This document shows positions 37,122-48,751 of a stretch of DNA of 64,000 bases, one piece after another. Under the pieces are notes generated by a model, which was given only the letters and a program-made list of their open reading frames with translations, had not been told where the DNA came from and did not search any database. The number at the start of each line of letters is the position of its first letter. The first letter of the stretch is position 1. The translations under genes were made by a program, and so were the position numbers. The stretch is taken from contig CAJQUW010001696.1 of NCBI GenBank assembly GCA_907163375.1, positions 1 to 64,000 of the forward strand. The letters run 5' to 3'. Source of the DNA: Prostheceraeus crozeri. Taxonomy: Eukaryota; Platyhelminthes; Polycladida; Euryleptidae.

Positions 37122-37395
37122 AATGTGATAGGACCTCAATTTCATGCTCAGGGTAGACAGAACATGCGTAGCGGTTCATCCGTGGTTCAAGCGGCAGCGC
37201 AGACAACCGTAGACGACGCGCAAACTATAAACGCTCGCCCGCGCGTATTCATAAACATTTCCCATATTTTAACAGCATCAGATCAAGTGATTTCTGACTC
37301 TTAGTGCAGCGCGTATGCACGCGGGTAGAAGAATAGAATGTCTTTAACCACGGATGTTTGGGTGTTCCGTAACTACGCGTGGCATGTCACCTAGT
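37122..37395. mobile_element. ACTAGGTGACATGCC-family MITE, truncated at left
   Basis: Matches the interior and right end of the complete copies, ending GCGTGGCATGTCACCTAGT. It serves as an uninterrupted reference for the insertion in the copy at 42571-43723. A 19-bp fragment of a left end also occurs at about 38530-38549. Confidence 0.75.
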
Positions 37396-39774
37396 GGTGA
37401 TAGCAGCGCCCTTCCATCGTCACTAGAAGATTACACACAGAAAAATGAAAGCAACTGAATTGAAGGTCGTGAAAATTGAATTTTGCCAGAGTAAATTTAG
37501 CATGGAGGATATTTGAGAGTTAATTATCATAATCAACTGTGTCCAGAAAATCTCGATTGAGCTGTTTTCGAAAAAATCATAGATATCGATATTCAAAATT
37601 TTTATTTTGCTGTAGAAATAGTGTCACAACAGAACAATGATGTTTCCTAAATATATAGAGATCTATGAAAAGCATTCGTCAACTGTTCTTGAGTGTCAAG
37701 TGATGCATCACTGAAGGAGACAATATGAGTGTTCAGATATTATTCGAAACCGGTCACAATGAGTTTACAGAGATGGACATAATCATCCTCAGGCGGTACA
37801 GCGGTCATGGACGTAATGTGCTGCTTCCAATTGGCCAATCTTCCATCTGCTGACTTTTGAGTCAAAATTCTTCCAGTCTTCACAATCTGCTCTATTCATT
37901 TTTACCAACTTTTCTATGATTGTTGCAAGTTAATTGTATGGAAAAGGATCAAGAAAAATGGAAGAATAAAGATGTGGCATATGCCTGAGGCTCCTTTATC
38001 GTTAATATAGGCACATCCATTAATTTGAACCGTTTGACGCTAAATTACTTGAGTATCCACTAAACCTTAATTGGTTCGTCAACTGACCGGTTTTCTTGAA
38101 TACTATATCCAATACCTTCTGGAGATAACCTTCATGAAAAGGGTTCTTGTACCAACCGGTGAGTTAATTTGCCAGCTGTGGGACTGACATAGGATAAGCT
38201 CTTACAATAAATAAATGAAAAGTTTATCTTTTAGATTCCATTGACCTCACAAGAACGTAATAGTGCAATTCTGTATAAGTGCAGTCCCATATCTGTTGGC
38301 GGATTCCACAAAGAGAAGTTTGCATGACGTGCAGGAAGACTTTACGTGCTGATATAAGAGATTTGAGTAAAATATACAATCTTTAGAAAGGATAGGCCCT
38401 ATAGTGTTATTCTGAGATTTTATTTAAATGCTGATTTTACTTAAATTTCCAACTTGTAATTGCGCGGTTATTCAAATTTTCCAGCATCTCATTAAGGGAA
38501 ATCTGGGGAATTTTCTTAACTTATAAACTCACTAGGTGACTGCCACGCGTATACTAATAGAAAATCTTGCGAAATACTTGCGAATCTGCCAAAAATCTTA
38601 CGATCGTAAGATATAATCCCATTTCTTGTGCCTGTCGTGCACAAGATTATCAGCAAAACCTCAAGATGTTTTTATCGAAAGTTGTCGTGTGCTGGATCCT
38701 GCATCATGACTTGAGCAGGACAGTCAATCGACAACTTCAAGCGCTGCTATTCAGACACGTTCCTCCTTGTGTGTGTAGGAGATGCGACTTTGGTTATTTA
38801 TGCTAAACACACATATACAGTATATTCATGCATACTAATTGGTTTATTCATATCAAACAACATGCACCTAGCAATGAGCAACATGCCATAACTCAGACTG
38901 GAACATTGGCCTATGCCTGCTTCCATGATGTTACGCGTATCGATGCTGATGAATTTCCCAATGTCTGATGCTGTGTTTGAGCTAGATGTTAACCAAGTTT
39001 CAAATCTGTAAATGAAAATATCTGTTTGAAATTATTTATTCGTTGAATCTTGAAATCGGCTGCTTGAATTATCATTGGATTATTGATATACACAGTTTCA
39101 AGCCTTGCACTTGCACATAATTGTTATGAATGATATTTAATCTACCTCAGAAGCTCATCATGCAGAGGTGTGCATTGTGATGTTTACGGTGAATTGGCTC
39201 TAAAAATTCTTGGGGGATTCCAAATGGAATTCCCGTGTCACGTGCTCTAAATGTAGTAGTCCTAAACGGCGCTCCAGGAGGCTTGCTCATTATTCTGATA
39301 CTTTGCGAGGCACACTAAGTATAGATGTCATCTCATTCATAATTTACTCCTAAGTTTGATTTCACTCTAATTTATCTTGATGTTTGTAATCATTGTAACT
39401 ACATTGCTGACTTAGTGTTGGCTCAAGATAACGATTAGCGCATGATTGATGAAAGCGAGCCCAACAACGTCTTTAACTTAACGTGATGTCCTGGCGTGTG
39501 TCAGCAGTTGAGTTCCCGATTTCCACAGTGTTTGTGTCTCTGTCCTTCTTTCAAATGCCTGAGGTGCATTTCAGTCAATAGTGACCCTATTTTTTTGATA
39601 GATGCTAATCTTTCTCTATTATAAATGTAATTTTTGAGGCTGTGCATCTTAAATGTACAGGACAGCGCTTGGTCGGGTTTGAGCGTCCAGGATTAAGCGG
39701 TCGAAACGCGATCGTCCTGACCAAGTTCTTGTTGATGACCTCGACATTAAAAATAGTCAAATAATTTGTATGCA
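37396..39774. other. No recognised gene
   Basis: AT-rich non-coding DNA. The frame at 38567-38806 (+) has no identifiable domain. Confidence 0.35.
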
Positions 39775-40180
39775 TATTTTGTACAATTCTATTTCACGTT
39801 TTAGCTTAAGGAACTGATATTAATTCTCTTACACATCTGGTAGATTTTAGAAAGCGTAATCCCGCTGTGTTATTAGCTAGATCTGGTATTTTGATTGGAA
39901 ACATACCTGTCCTCTTATCATCTGAATGGGCAGACTGTTAAATAGGATCTTTTCAATATATAAGTGATAAACATAATTTTGAACAGAACGACTTACTCGC
40001 CAATTCATTACACATGAGGAGAAGCGTTGTTTGTCCTTCTAGTAAGTATTTTTAAAATTTTTAGACATTTTAGGATATAAAAATTTTCTTTTAAATCATA
40101 TTTTGTACCTATTGAAAATTAACTAGTCATTAGCTTGTTTTTTTTAACTTTGTTACTTTGACGCACTTTGCTACGTTGAA
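39775..40180. repeat. 408-bp duplicated segment, copy 1
   Basis: Nearly identical, in the same orientation, to 49772-50179, with a few substitutions, a 3-bp and a 5-bp length difference. On + it contains TATATAAG (about 39957), an ATG (40014) and a GTAAGT donor-like site after a few codons. Its last ten bases hold the stop codon of the possible minus-strand exon at 40171-40365. Confidence 0.9.
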
Positions 40181-40365
40181 TCGTCTGTGTCTTCGTCTTC
40201 GTGATGGAAGAAAGCTACCGCCGTGTATTCCTGTTGAGGATAATATTCCATCTTGGATTTTGATATTTCAGAGTAGTCATCATCGAATTCAGGCGTGAGT
40301 AGCAAATAAATCCATGTAAAGTAAAAGCAAATTCTAAGCCATCCATTCAAAAATTCCTCAAGTTG
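40171..40365 (-). CDS. Possible terminal exon of an unknown membrane protein gene
   Basis: Not recognised. On the minus strand an acceptor-like TTATTTAG is followed by 64 open codons and TAG. The translation begins QLEEFLNGWLRIC, has a hydrophobic run (FYFTWIYLLLT) and ends in an acidic tail (HHEDEDTDDST). A homologous but rearranged pair of segments exists near 49600 and 49670-49735, with a similar acidic end and a CTGTTTTCAG acceptor, which supports a duplicated coding sequence. No upstream exon was identified. It could be a spurious open frame. Confidence 0.3.
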   Translation of the reverse strand, partial: QLEEFLNGWLRICFYFTWIYLLLTPEFDDDYSEISKSKMEYYPQQEYTAVAFFHHEDEDTDDST

Positions 40366-42570
40366 CTAAATAAGCGGAAAATTAATCGCTAATTATTAAT
40401 TACTCGTGATCGTTTATAAGTCAAAAAAGCAGAACATGCTAAAGTTGAACAACTAGTGGGATTAGCACAATTATGCGGTCACTAGTGAACTGATAACTAG
40501 CCAGAAATCAAGACAGACTGTCGTCAAATTCTCTGCTTGATGCCAACCGATACGGGAATTTGACATTCTGGTAGAGGAGGTCATATATTCTCTTTATTTC
40601 TGGATGGTTGGCATGCAGTTTGATGGTTACTACACCTATGTATGTGATTGATGCACAGACAAATGGATTTATCGTGTTCTTTATTGAAAATGTCTGACAT
40701 TCGAATCACATGAGATAATGCAGTATTACAGAGCTGTCCATAAAATAGTATATTATTCTTCTACTTGCAAATTTTATAAGTAGTATACTGCATTCAGTCT
40801 GTTAAATAAACACGAGAAGATTATTGCCCTGAAAGACGCACAAGATTGCTGAAAATAGAATGAAGCATCACCGACACAACAGATAGGCCTAAATTGTAAT
40901 TAAAATAAGTCTTTCAACGCACAAAAGTGAGAAATATTTTTTGTGTTGAAGGCTATGTTTTTCTACTTATTATTTTATATGCTTTATTCAGCAACGAGAA
41001 TATCACACTTTCTGGAATAGGCTTAATTTAGTTAACACAAGTTTTATTAAGTAGGACTACAATGCAAGTGGTAGGGTATAGTCGAAGGATAGCCAGTACA
41101 TGGAAAAGGTTTGTCTTAGCTGATTTCACGAACATTTCAATTTTGAAACGTAAGTTTATATGCCGCTATCTTTTTATCAAGTTATCTTAATTCATTATTT
41201 TAATTATTCAAAAGGCAATTAATCAACATGTGTTTTGGAAGAGAGGACCGAATCGAGACGTAGCATTGAAAGATGAAAATCATTCGTATCTTGATTGATC
41301 TATCCTTTAACAACTTCATTTTTATTTGTCAAATTGTTGTAAATTGAATGTCATAAATTCGACCATACATGCTTTGAAATGAAATTGGGAAGAAAAACGC
41401 TAATGATGCGTTTCAGAACCTGCTCAATTGAGGTTATTATGTCTATTATACAAAACTCATTCTCATTAATGTGTAAACAAATATTCAATAATTATACAGG
41501 TGTTTTTCGGTATTACTTCACTTTATCCGTCTCACGTCCTTTGATACCGTATGTCTTCAGAAATTACGAAATGAATCTCTGAAGTTAAAATGGAAAACTT
41601 GGTCAATTGTGAGTTTGATTAATTGTGTCTTGAAATTATAGCTATCAAATTTTGAATATGATTTACTACTTTCAGATCTGTCAGCAGGCCTAGAGTGGAC
41701 TATTTTATGAATTCATCTTGGTATGTGAGGATGTTCTGAATCCCATCTTGTGATGCTGTGCATTAATTATTATGCTTTGACTTTCAATACGTTTTTCCTG
41801 ACAATCTCAATTCAAATACTTTCAGTGGATGCACTATGGTGAATTTTACGACTTGGATCTCTGAAGGACTTCATGGAGACATGGGATGAGCTAACATGAG
41901 TTTCTGAATTTGTTCATTTTCAGACTTCTTAGCATTGCCTCTAATTCGTTAGTGAGTCCGGTTGCGTATCTTATCCACTGGCTTCAAAGTTACGTTGCTT
42001 GAAGTTGTCATTCATTTTTATCAACTTTTGTCAATTTTCATTTATACAAGCCCTCAAGAAAGTATTTGTTTCGTATCAGCGTGGTGATGAGTTTCAATGA
42101 TCTATATATACCGATAGTCAGTGAATTCCTGTGTCATACTGATTGAAATATTTAACGGTATGTTTTCGGAGTCAGTTGACTTATTGGACTGTTCAACATC
42201 TGTAGCAGGAAAGGCTGAAGTAAGAGAAATTTGTGGTATTTTGTAGCTATTCGGCTTTAGCTAGAGGAACGGTAGGTTACCAGGCGCCTATTTTTCCTAC
42301 AATCCTTCTATAAGATCTTGAGGCCGCGATCTTGCATAAAATCTATACGGTCTTATCCATCTTACAAATATAATCTATACGTTCTTGCGCTTGATCTTAC
42401 TGATCTGCTTCATGATCTGAACAGACTTGTAAAAATGCTGAAAATCTTGCATACTAAATCTTGAAAGTCTTACGAGAAAAGTTCAGCATAATCGCAAGTG
42501 TCTCCCACAAGTTAGGGCTATTTTCCGCAAGATCTGTCGATTAGTGTAATTACGGAACACCCCGAACATC
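40366..42570. other. No recognised gene
   Basis: AT-rich DNA. 42280-42545 has repeated GATCTTG/CAAGATC words in both orientations and could be a degraded MITE. 42545-42570 resembles an end of the ACTAGGTG-family MITE. Confidence 0.35.
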
Positions 42571-43723
42571 ACTAGGTGACATCCCACGATCAATCACGCG
42601 TAATTCACACGTAAATACACATGACCCTCTCATGTGTCTGCATGTATCAGAGGCTAAACAATGTGATAGGACCTTAATTTCATGCTCAGGGAAGACAGAA
42701 CATGCTTAGCGGTTCATCCGTGGTTCAAGCCGCAGCGCAGACTAACCGTAGAAGACGCGCAAACTATAGACGCTCGCCCGCGCTTATTCATAAGCATTTC
42801 CCATGTTTTAACAGCATCAGATGAAGTGATTTCTGACTCTTAATGCAGCGCGTATGTACGCGGGTAGAAGAACCCTGTGGGAACGCATCTTGCTAATATC
42901 AACAGATTATCTGGCGAGGTTGCGATTTTCTGGATAATTTTTTTAAAGGTTCATTTTCGTGTAAAAACTATCTCCGCATGTGAAAATGGTCATAATTTAT
43001 CCAAAAACATGTTTAAAATTAAAAACCGACAGGTGGCGAAAAAGTTGCTATAATTAGTTGGTAGATATTTGTTTACTAATGCGAGCTGATTTTTCGCCAA
43101 CCGGCGAAATCGTGGATATTGTAGCAACTAATTAGTGGTAAGTAGTAATGTTCGTATATTACCTTCACATGAAAATATATTGTATACTCAGTCTGATCTG
43201 ATAAAAAGGGATCTTTTTTAATTCACGAAGGCTCAAACTAAAAAAAGTATTTATCTTCCATAAATGTCGCAGTAAATACTATGATATTATTCAAATATTT
43301 GTCATTGTTGTAAATTATTGAATGTCAAGAGATGTTATGAAAATTGATATATTCGGATTCTCTATATTCTTATCATTATCAAAGAATGATAGTCTGCACT
43401 TATTTCTTAGATAGATTAGCCATATGTGGGGGATAGTGAGGAGGTGAGGGAGAGAATAGAGCCTCGGCTGTAGAGGCGGATTACTAAAGAAAATAAGAGA
43501 GAAAGTCAAAAGTAAAAGGTGACATATAGAGCGCGAATTGTCGCCGGCGAACTTCGCCAGCGAATATCCCGCAAATATGACTGAACTGTAGCATGATATT
43601 CTGCAGTTGACATTCGCCAGTTTTTCGCAAGATTCGTTCCTACAGGGAATAGAATGTCCTTAACCACGGATGTTTGGGGTGCTCCGTAATTGCGCGTGAA
43701 TTACGCGTGGCATGTCACCTAGT
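42571..43723. mobile_element. ACTAGGTGACATGCC-family MITE split by another element
   Basis: Left part 42571-42872 and right part 43648-43723 together equal a normal copy (compare 37122-37395). The sequence GTAGAAGAATAGAATG, continuous in the other copies, is here interrupted by 775 bp. Confidence 0.8.
42873..43647. mobile_element. CCCTGT-terminus element inserted in a MITE
   Basis: The left end CCCTGTGGGAACGCATCTTG and the right end, complemented, CCCTGTAGGAACGAATCTTG are inverted. Comparison with the empty MITE gives a 2-bp target overlap, AA. The interior has several GGCGAA/TTCGCC words in both orientations and no coding frame. The 48752-51822 element also starts CCCTGT and has TT beside both ends. 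Confidence 0.75.
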
Positions 43724-45097
43724 TCGAGTTCATCGCTGTCATTCCAACAGCAGAATTACCTAAATGAGGTGAAGCGCCCCCGTTTCAAATGTAATTTGTC
43801 ATATCAACAGCATAATGAAAACAAAATCTGACGCAAATTCACCCTAATTAATGTCGATCTGCAGATGTAGACATGAAACAAAGAGGCAAATAACAACTAA
43901 CAAGAAAGGGCAACCAACAATTATCGTGGGCAACATTAAAATGCATACAGACCGTTTCATAAATAATTGCACAAAAAAGTCAACCTATTTTCAAATGTAA
44001 TTTTCGTGTTGAAGTTCTGGTTCAATTTTAATAAACGATATACCGTATAAAACCTTATGTTCCACAACTTATTTTAGCATATATTTTACTTTCCTAAGTG
44101 GTCAGTTGTCGTCAGTAGGCCCTCTGAAAGAAAATAGAGCACTTTCTTCGATGCAGGGTTTTAACATGAAGACGACAGAATTTTTTAATGAAAACTGACA
44201 CACAGTGTGAACTATCATTCAGCTTCATCAGGATGTAAGGATTTTAATATTCGTTGAATGTGCAAAAAGATGCAGTACGAATAAGTTTTACCGAAAAAAT
44301 GCTGCTAGAAAAGTCTGACATAATTTTTTAATTGATGAAGGTGCTCAGTTTCAACAAACTTTACGCCATGTGAAAGGATGTGTTTAGCACTTTCATTAGG
44401 CTGATCGATAAGGTTGTGTCTGGTCAGTTGTGGTCAGCAGACATAAAAGCATGAATGTTTGGTCAATTCATTCACCGATGCCTACAGACTAAACTACGCA
44501 AAACGGAAAATTAAGATAATCATTATTCAATCAGGCTCGTGTTAAGCTTTCATATGACAAAATTGTTTTTGAATTTCGTCAACTGGTGCTGTTTTACTCA
44601 ATTAACACGTTTGCTTGATTTTTCGCTAACGTCCGTGTTAGAAATGTTTTTAACCGTCAACTGCACACAACTTAATAACTTTCGCTGTATTAACGCTGGC
44701 GCTCTCGAGTTTGGGTTTAAAAGAATGCTGGTGTTATCAGCTCCAAGAATATGTAAATTTTATCACGATCTGTCCATCCGTTCACTGGCAAACTTCAAAT
44801 TCGTATTGTTCCCATATTCAGCCATCGGGTGAGTCATCATGTCCCTCGCTTGAGGTCAGAATATTTCGAATCTCTGATCTGCGCGCACCGAAAGGCTTGG
44901 CGTCAGACTGAGACTCGCCACCTGTTCACAAACAATAGCAATCTCTTCAGGTCGTAGTTGCTGCGCCCGATAAGTGAATCGACAAGACTTTTAACAACTC
45001 ATTCAATAATGACAGGAAACGGGAGCAGTTATGACATGATCAGCTATGATATAATCTTGAATAATTTTTCTAATCACTAATTACTTCATTTAATTAG
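43724..45097. other. No firm gene; one weak exon-like frame
   Basis: Between an acceptor-like ATTCAATCAG (44533) and a donor-like GGTGAGT (44828) there is an open stretch of about 98 codons (44534-44829) with several hydrophobic segments. Its end phase does not fit the exon starting at 45098, so I do not join them. Nothing else was seen. Confidence 0.2.
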
Positions 45098-45174
45098 GCA
45101 CAACACGCTGTATCCTAAACCAAGCAAGTGTCTTGGCTGACCAAGTGAATAAGTTCAGCAATCAATTATATGAG

Positions 45175-48100
45175 CCATAGAGTAGGGATATATAGGTAGA
45201 GTGTCGACTCAAAAAAGTTTCTGTATACAGTAAAAATTTTTATATGAGAAGATTCAGTTTTTTGTGGAGATAACGTTCCCGTCGTCGAAAAAAATATTTG
45301 AGCATTTCTAAAAAAGTCAAAATTTTGTTAGTTTAAATACTACCGAGATGACTCCCCGTTGTAAGTAAGCTTAGTATAAAGTAAGTTGGATACCCTAGTG
45401 ATCATTTTCTATGGAAATCCCACAAAATTTCGCAGTAGAATTATCGCGCATTGTCTACTGCAAAAAGCACTAATTCTCTACTGCCAAAAAGACCTACAGA
45501 CATCAATCGTCTACTGCCAAAAAGGCCTACAGACATCAATTTATAAACGCATTCAGACAAGCAACAATTTTCACGATATTTTGCGATTAATTAGGAATAA
45601 TATAAACGCCGATCGAACCTCAAGCAAGCGTAATTTTAAGTCCCGTGGACACATTAAATCATCCACCAGGATTCAAAACTACCGAATTTGAGGTATTGAA
45701 CAGTACCTAAAAATAATAATAAAACTCACTTTATATTTTCCATTTTCTCCAATCCTCCTTCAAAGATTCAACTTGTATTATTCAACTTGTATTTGTTCGA
45801 CTGTAGCTGTGTGTGGATCGAATATTTGATTACAATATAATTTCACTTCAAATGACTTTTCAGCAATGTAATCAATCACTTGTTTAATGGTTTTCAGCGA
45901 AAGTGAAAAGATATTAGGTAGTTGAGTCAGAATGATGCGAATCAAAACGTGTAGATGAAGATGATGTTGAAGGTTAGGAACAGGAGGTAGTTTCCTGGCA
46001 TTGTGCTAAAAACAAACTGGTCTCTCGTTTGTATTTGCATTTTATTTGAGGTTATGTGCAAGATAGAAATCCAGCAAGGTAACACCACAGCGATTCTATT
46101 GTCAGGTGGGACCGTGCAGTAAACATTCGCACTGCAAGGTTCCACCCCTTGATGTGTCTGTGAAACGAAGCGCTGTGGTTTTACCTTATTGATTTTCTAT
46201 CTTGTGCATAACTTCAAAGGCAAATACAAAGCAGTGACCCGCTTGGTTTTAGTACAATGCCAGGAAAAGAGAATATCGATAGTGAAAAGATTTCCATAGT
46301 GAAAAAATACGTCGGCGTAATCCTGAAATTGGTTGTGAAAGTCGAATTACGACAGAATCCTCTGAATGTCCAAAGCACAAATGACTGACTTGAGGCGTAT
46401 TTAAAAGTTTTGTAAATCCACAAGTATAAGACAGTAGAACGACTTGTATTGACGCTGCTGGGATGACTGAAACACGCACGATGCACTGAGAGGAATGACT
46501 GCAATTGATGACGCCTGGTTGATATAGCATACACAGTCTCCGCTCGCATCCTCTTTGTCATGTGACTCATGGACCGAAGGTCGTTATGAGGGCATTCATT
46601 AGTCATTAACAGGCAGGCGAGCGACGAGTTGCTCATTCCACAGTAGGGAGAGAGATGTGTGTAGAGGAAAATTGTGACGGATACCGGTATATACATTACG
46701 TCCTTTAGTCATTATAGTCTTGCAAATAGTGGAACAACTGATCCGCATTGTGACCTTGAATATTCCAGCTGAGATACATTCAAAATCAGAAAATCAGCTT
46801 TCAAATGGAGAAAAGAAAATAAAAGAAGATGAATGGAGAGATAAAAAAGAGGAAGCTTGTTCCCCTGTGCTTCGCGCACTATGGCCCCGATCAAAAACAA
46901 ACAGTTCGAGGAGACTCCGGAGTTTCCGGAGAGAGAAAGAGAGATAAGAAGAGACTAGAAGGACTTAGTTCTGTGCCTCGTGCATTGTGACACTCCATCA
47001 AAAGCGAATCATTTAGAGGAGACAAAGTAGCAAGAGAAGGGACGCACGTATAAAACCAAATGTTCTTTTTACAGGTGTAAAGCAAGTAATAAATGAATAT
47101 AATGCATGCACATTTACATATCACATTCATTTATTCATGTGATATTTAATATAATAAGTATTAAATGTGATATAGACATAATATCAATATATCAAATGTA
47201 TAAACATAACAATATATTTGATAAGATAGAATTTTGTAATTGCGTATAAAATTGTATTACATGTATATATTCCTATGAATACATTAGATCATAATAATAC
47301 GAGATTTATATACAAATATCTTTCTTTTGTATATTACAGCAAAAGAATTGCTGTAGGCCTATTATACAAAAATGTTTGAGTTCAACGTTCTTGTAGAGGT
47401 TATGTCTGTCGTCGATAAATGTTTAGACACACGTGTCTCCAGCAAACATTTACAGATATATTTGCCTGCTAAACATTCTATGGATGCCATGAATGCCAGC
47501 AAGAATTCTCTAGAATTGCAGTAGGCGTTATTAGCTCATACAAATGTCTCTAAAAACCATAAAAAGCTTACTGCCAAATCAAATATCTGTAGCGATTTTG
47601 AAAGGCAGTAGAAAATCGTAAAATCTCTAGAAAATGATCACTCGGGTATCAAAAGGAATGAATATTTTCTAATAATCATCCTAACTAAGCGGAAATCAAG
47701 TTGATTATCAAGGGAATTTCATGCTCCGTACTGTAATGGAAGTCTTCATGAAAAAGTCGAGATATTATCCGCACTTTCTTAGCTGAAATGTCAAGTTTTT
47801 AATTCAATTTTCACCGGCTTGATTTTATGATTCACTAAATTCATGTTTCATTCAATGGATCTGAATTGATGTGGACCCATTTACATCTTTCAAAGTTAAT
47901 TGAAATCATTGTCTTTGATTATGTGATTTTGCTGTGCCAGTGGCAGCTGTTGCCTGATCACACTTAAGAAGATTCTCTTGAGGTTCAGCAGGAAAGCAAG
48001 AGCGCAGGTCATCGAGTTGCCAGTTTATCAAAAATTACTTCTCCAAGGCTGTCATGAAACGGACGATCTGTAAAATGCTTTCATTTCCTTCTGCTTTATG

Positions 48101-48257
48101 CTATCATGATCATTCAATTCCGTTGTAATTTCTTCAAAACTGCAAAATTACGACTGTGTCTCCTTTGAGTGCATTTAATAAATTCGAAAGTGTATACACA
48201 TTGGGGATTTAATAAATGCGGAGTTGCCACTCTACCTAATATTTATCTACTCTATGA
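45175..48257 (+). mobile_element. CCATAGAG-family element, copy D, itself interrupted
   Basis: Starts CCATAGAGTAGGGATATATA and ends TTTATCTACTCTATGA, with the target duplication TATGAG at 45169-45174 and 48258-48263. The native sequence is 45175-45392 plus 47647-48257. The middle is the 2,254-bp TA-flanked insert. The interrupted element lies inside an open reading frame. Confidence 0.8.
45393..47646. mobile_element. TA-flanked element nested in copy D
   Basis: The ends CCCTAGTGATCATTTTCTA and (complement of the right end) CCCGAGTGATCATTTTCTA are inverted and bounded by TA on both sides. The uninterrupted sister elements read GTTGGATATCAAAAGG across this point, so the insertion site is directly verified. 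Subterminal TCTACTGCC/GGCAGTAGA words occur at both ends. No transposase frame was found; frames at 46214-46696 (-) and elsewhere have no recognised domain. Confidence 0.8.
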
Positions 48258-48751
48258 TATGAGATTAAGCAACTTGCGGTTAAATCTGGTGAGAATAAGC
48301 AAGAGATAAAGGAGCTTTTCGGGTTGTGCAACGATTTAGGAAACGGACTTTATCTTCTTGATAGCAATCAAGAAGTCTTGGCATGTGTTCTTATATGGTT
48401 TGGAGGCGTTGTACATTTATCGATGGATCACATGATCTATATGTTTTATGTTTTTCTAGGATTTATTGATGATGAGAACTTCATTAAATGTTATTGGAGT
48501 CATAGAGTAAGTATATTTATATTTTAGTACAATCAATCTATAAGGTAAGAGCAATATACTAAACTGAAAATGATAAGTGCCAGTAATTAAATCAAAATTT
48601 ATCATCCATGAATTCTATCATGTCAATTAACTAGGCACAAAGTAATCTACATGTAACTCTAATGTAACTCTCATTAAAATCTTATCCGTAGCCTTATAAG
48701 GTTTCAATAAGTAAGGGACTGATGCAAGTGCATGCGATATAGTAAGGACTT

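Larger units (their letters stand above)
45098..48506 (+). pseudogene. Host exon split by a transposon; possible 7TM receptor-like protein
   Basis: Two pieces, 45098-45174 and 48264-48506, read as one open frame of about 107 codons once the transposon and one copy of its 6-bp duplication (TATGAG) are set aside. The first piece follows an acceptor-like TTTAATTAG. The second ends at a good donor, AGA-GTAAGT. The translation has a helical polar part (LADQVNKFSNQLYEIKQLAV, then ENKQEIKELFGLCNDL) and a long hydrophobic part (VLACVLIWFGGVVHLSMDHM, then IYMFYVFLGFI). This style recalls gustatory-receptor-like proteins of invertebrates, but no diagnostic motif is present. With 3.1 kb inserted in the exon, this allele is probably broken. 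Confidence 0.45.

Noticed and set aside
44534-44829. Exon immediately upstream of the split exon at 45098
   Set aside because: Splice-like ends and an open frame exist, but the end phase (two bases) does not fit the next exon, giving an early stop if joined.
46214-46696. 160-codon minus frame inside the TA-flanked insert as its transposase
   Set aside because: No DDE-type motifs or helix-turn-helix; an overlapping second frame suggests chance openness.
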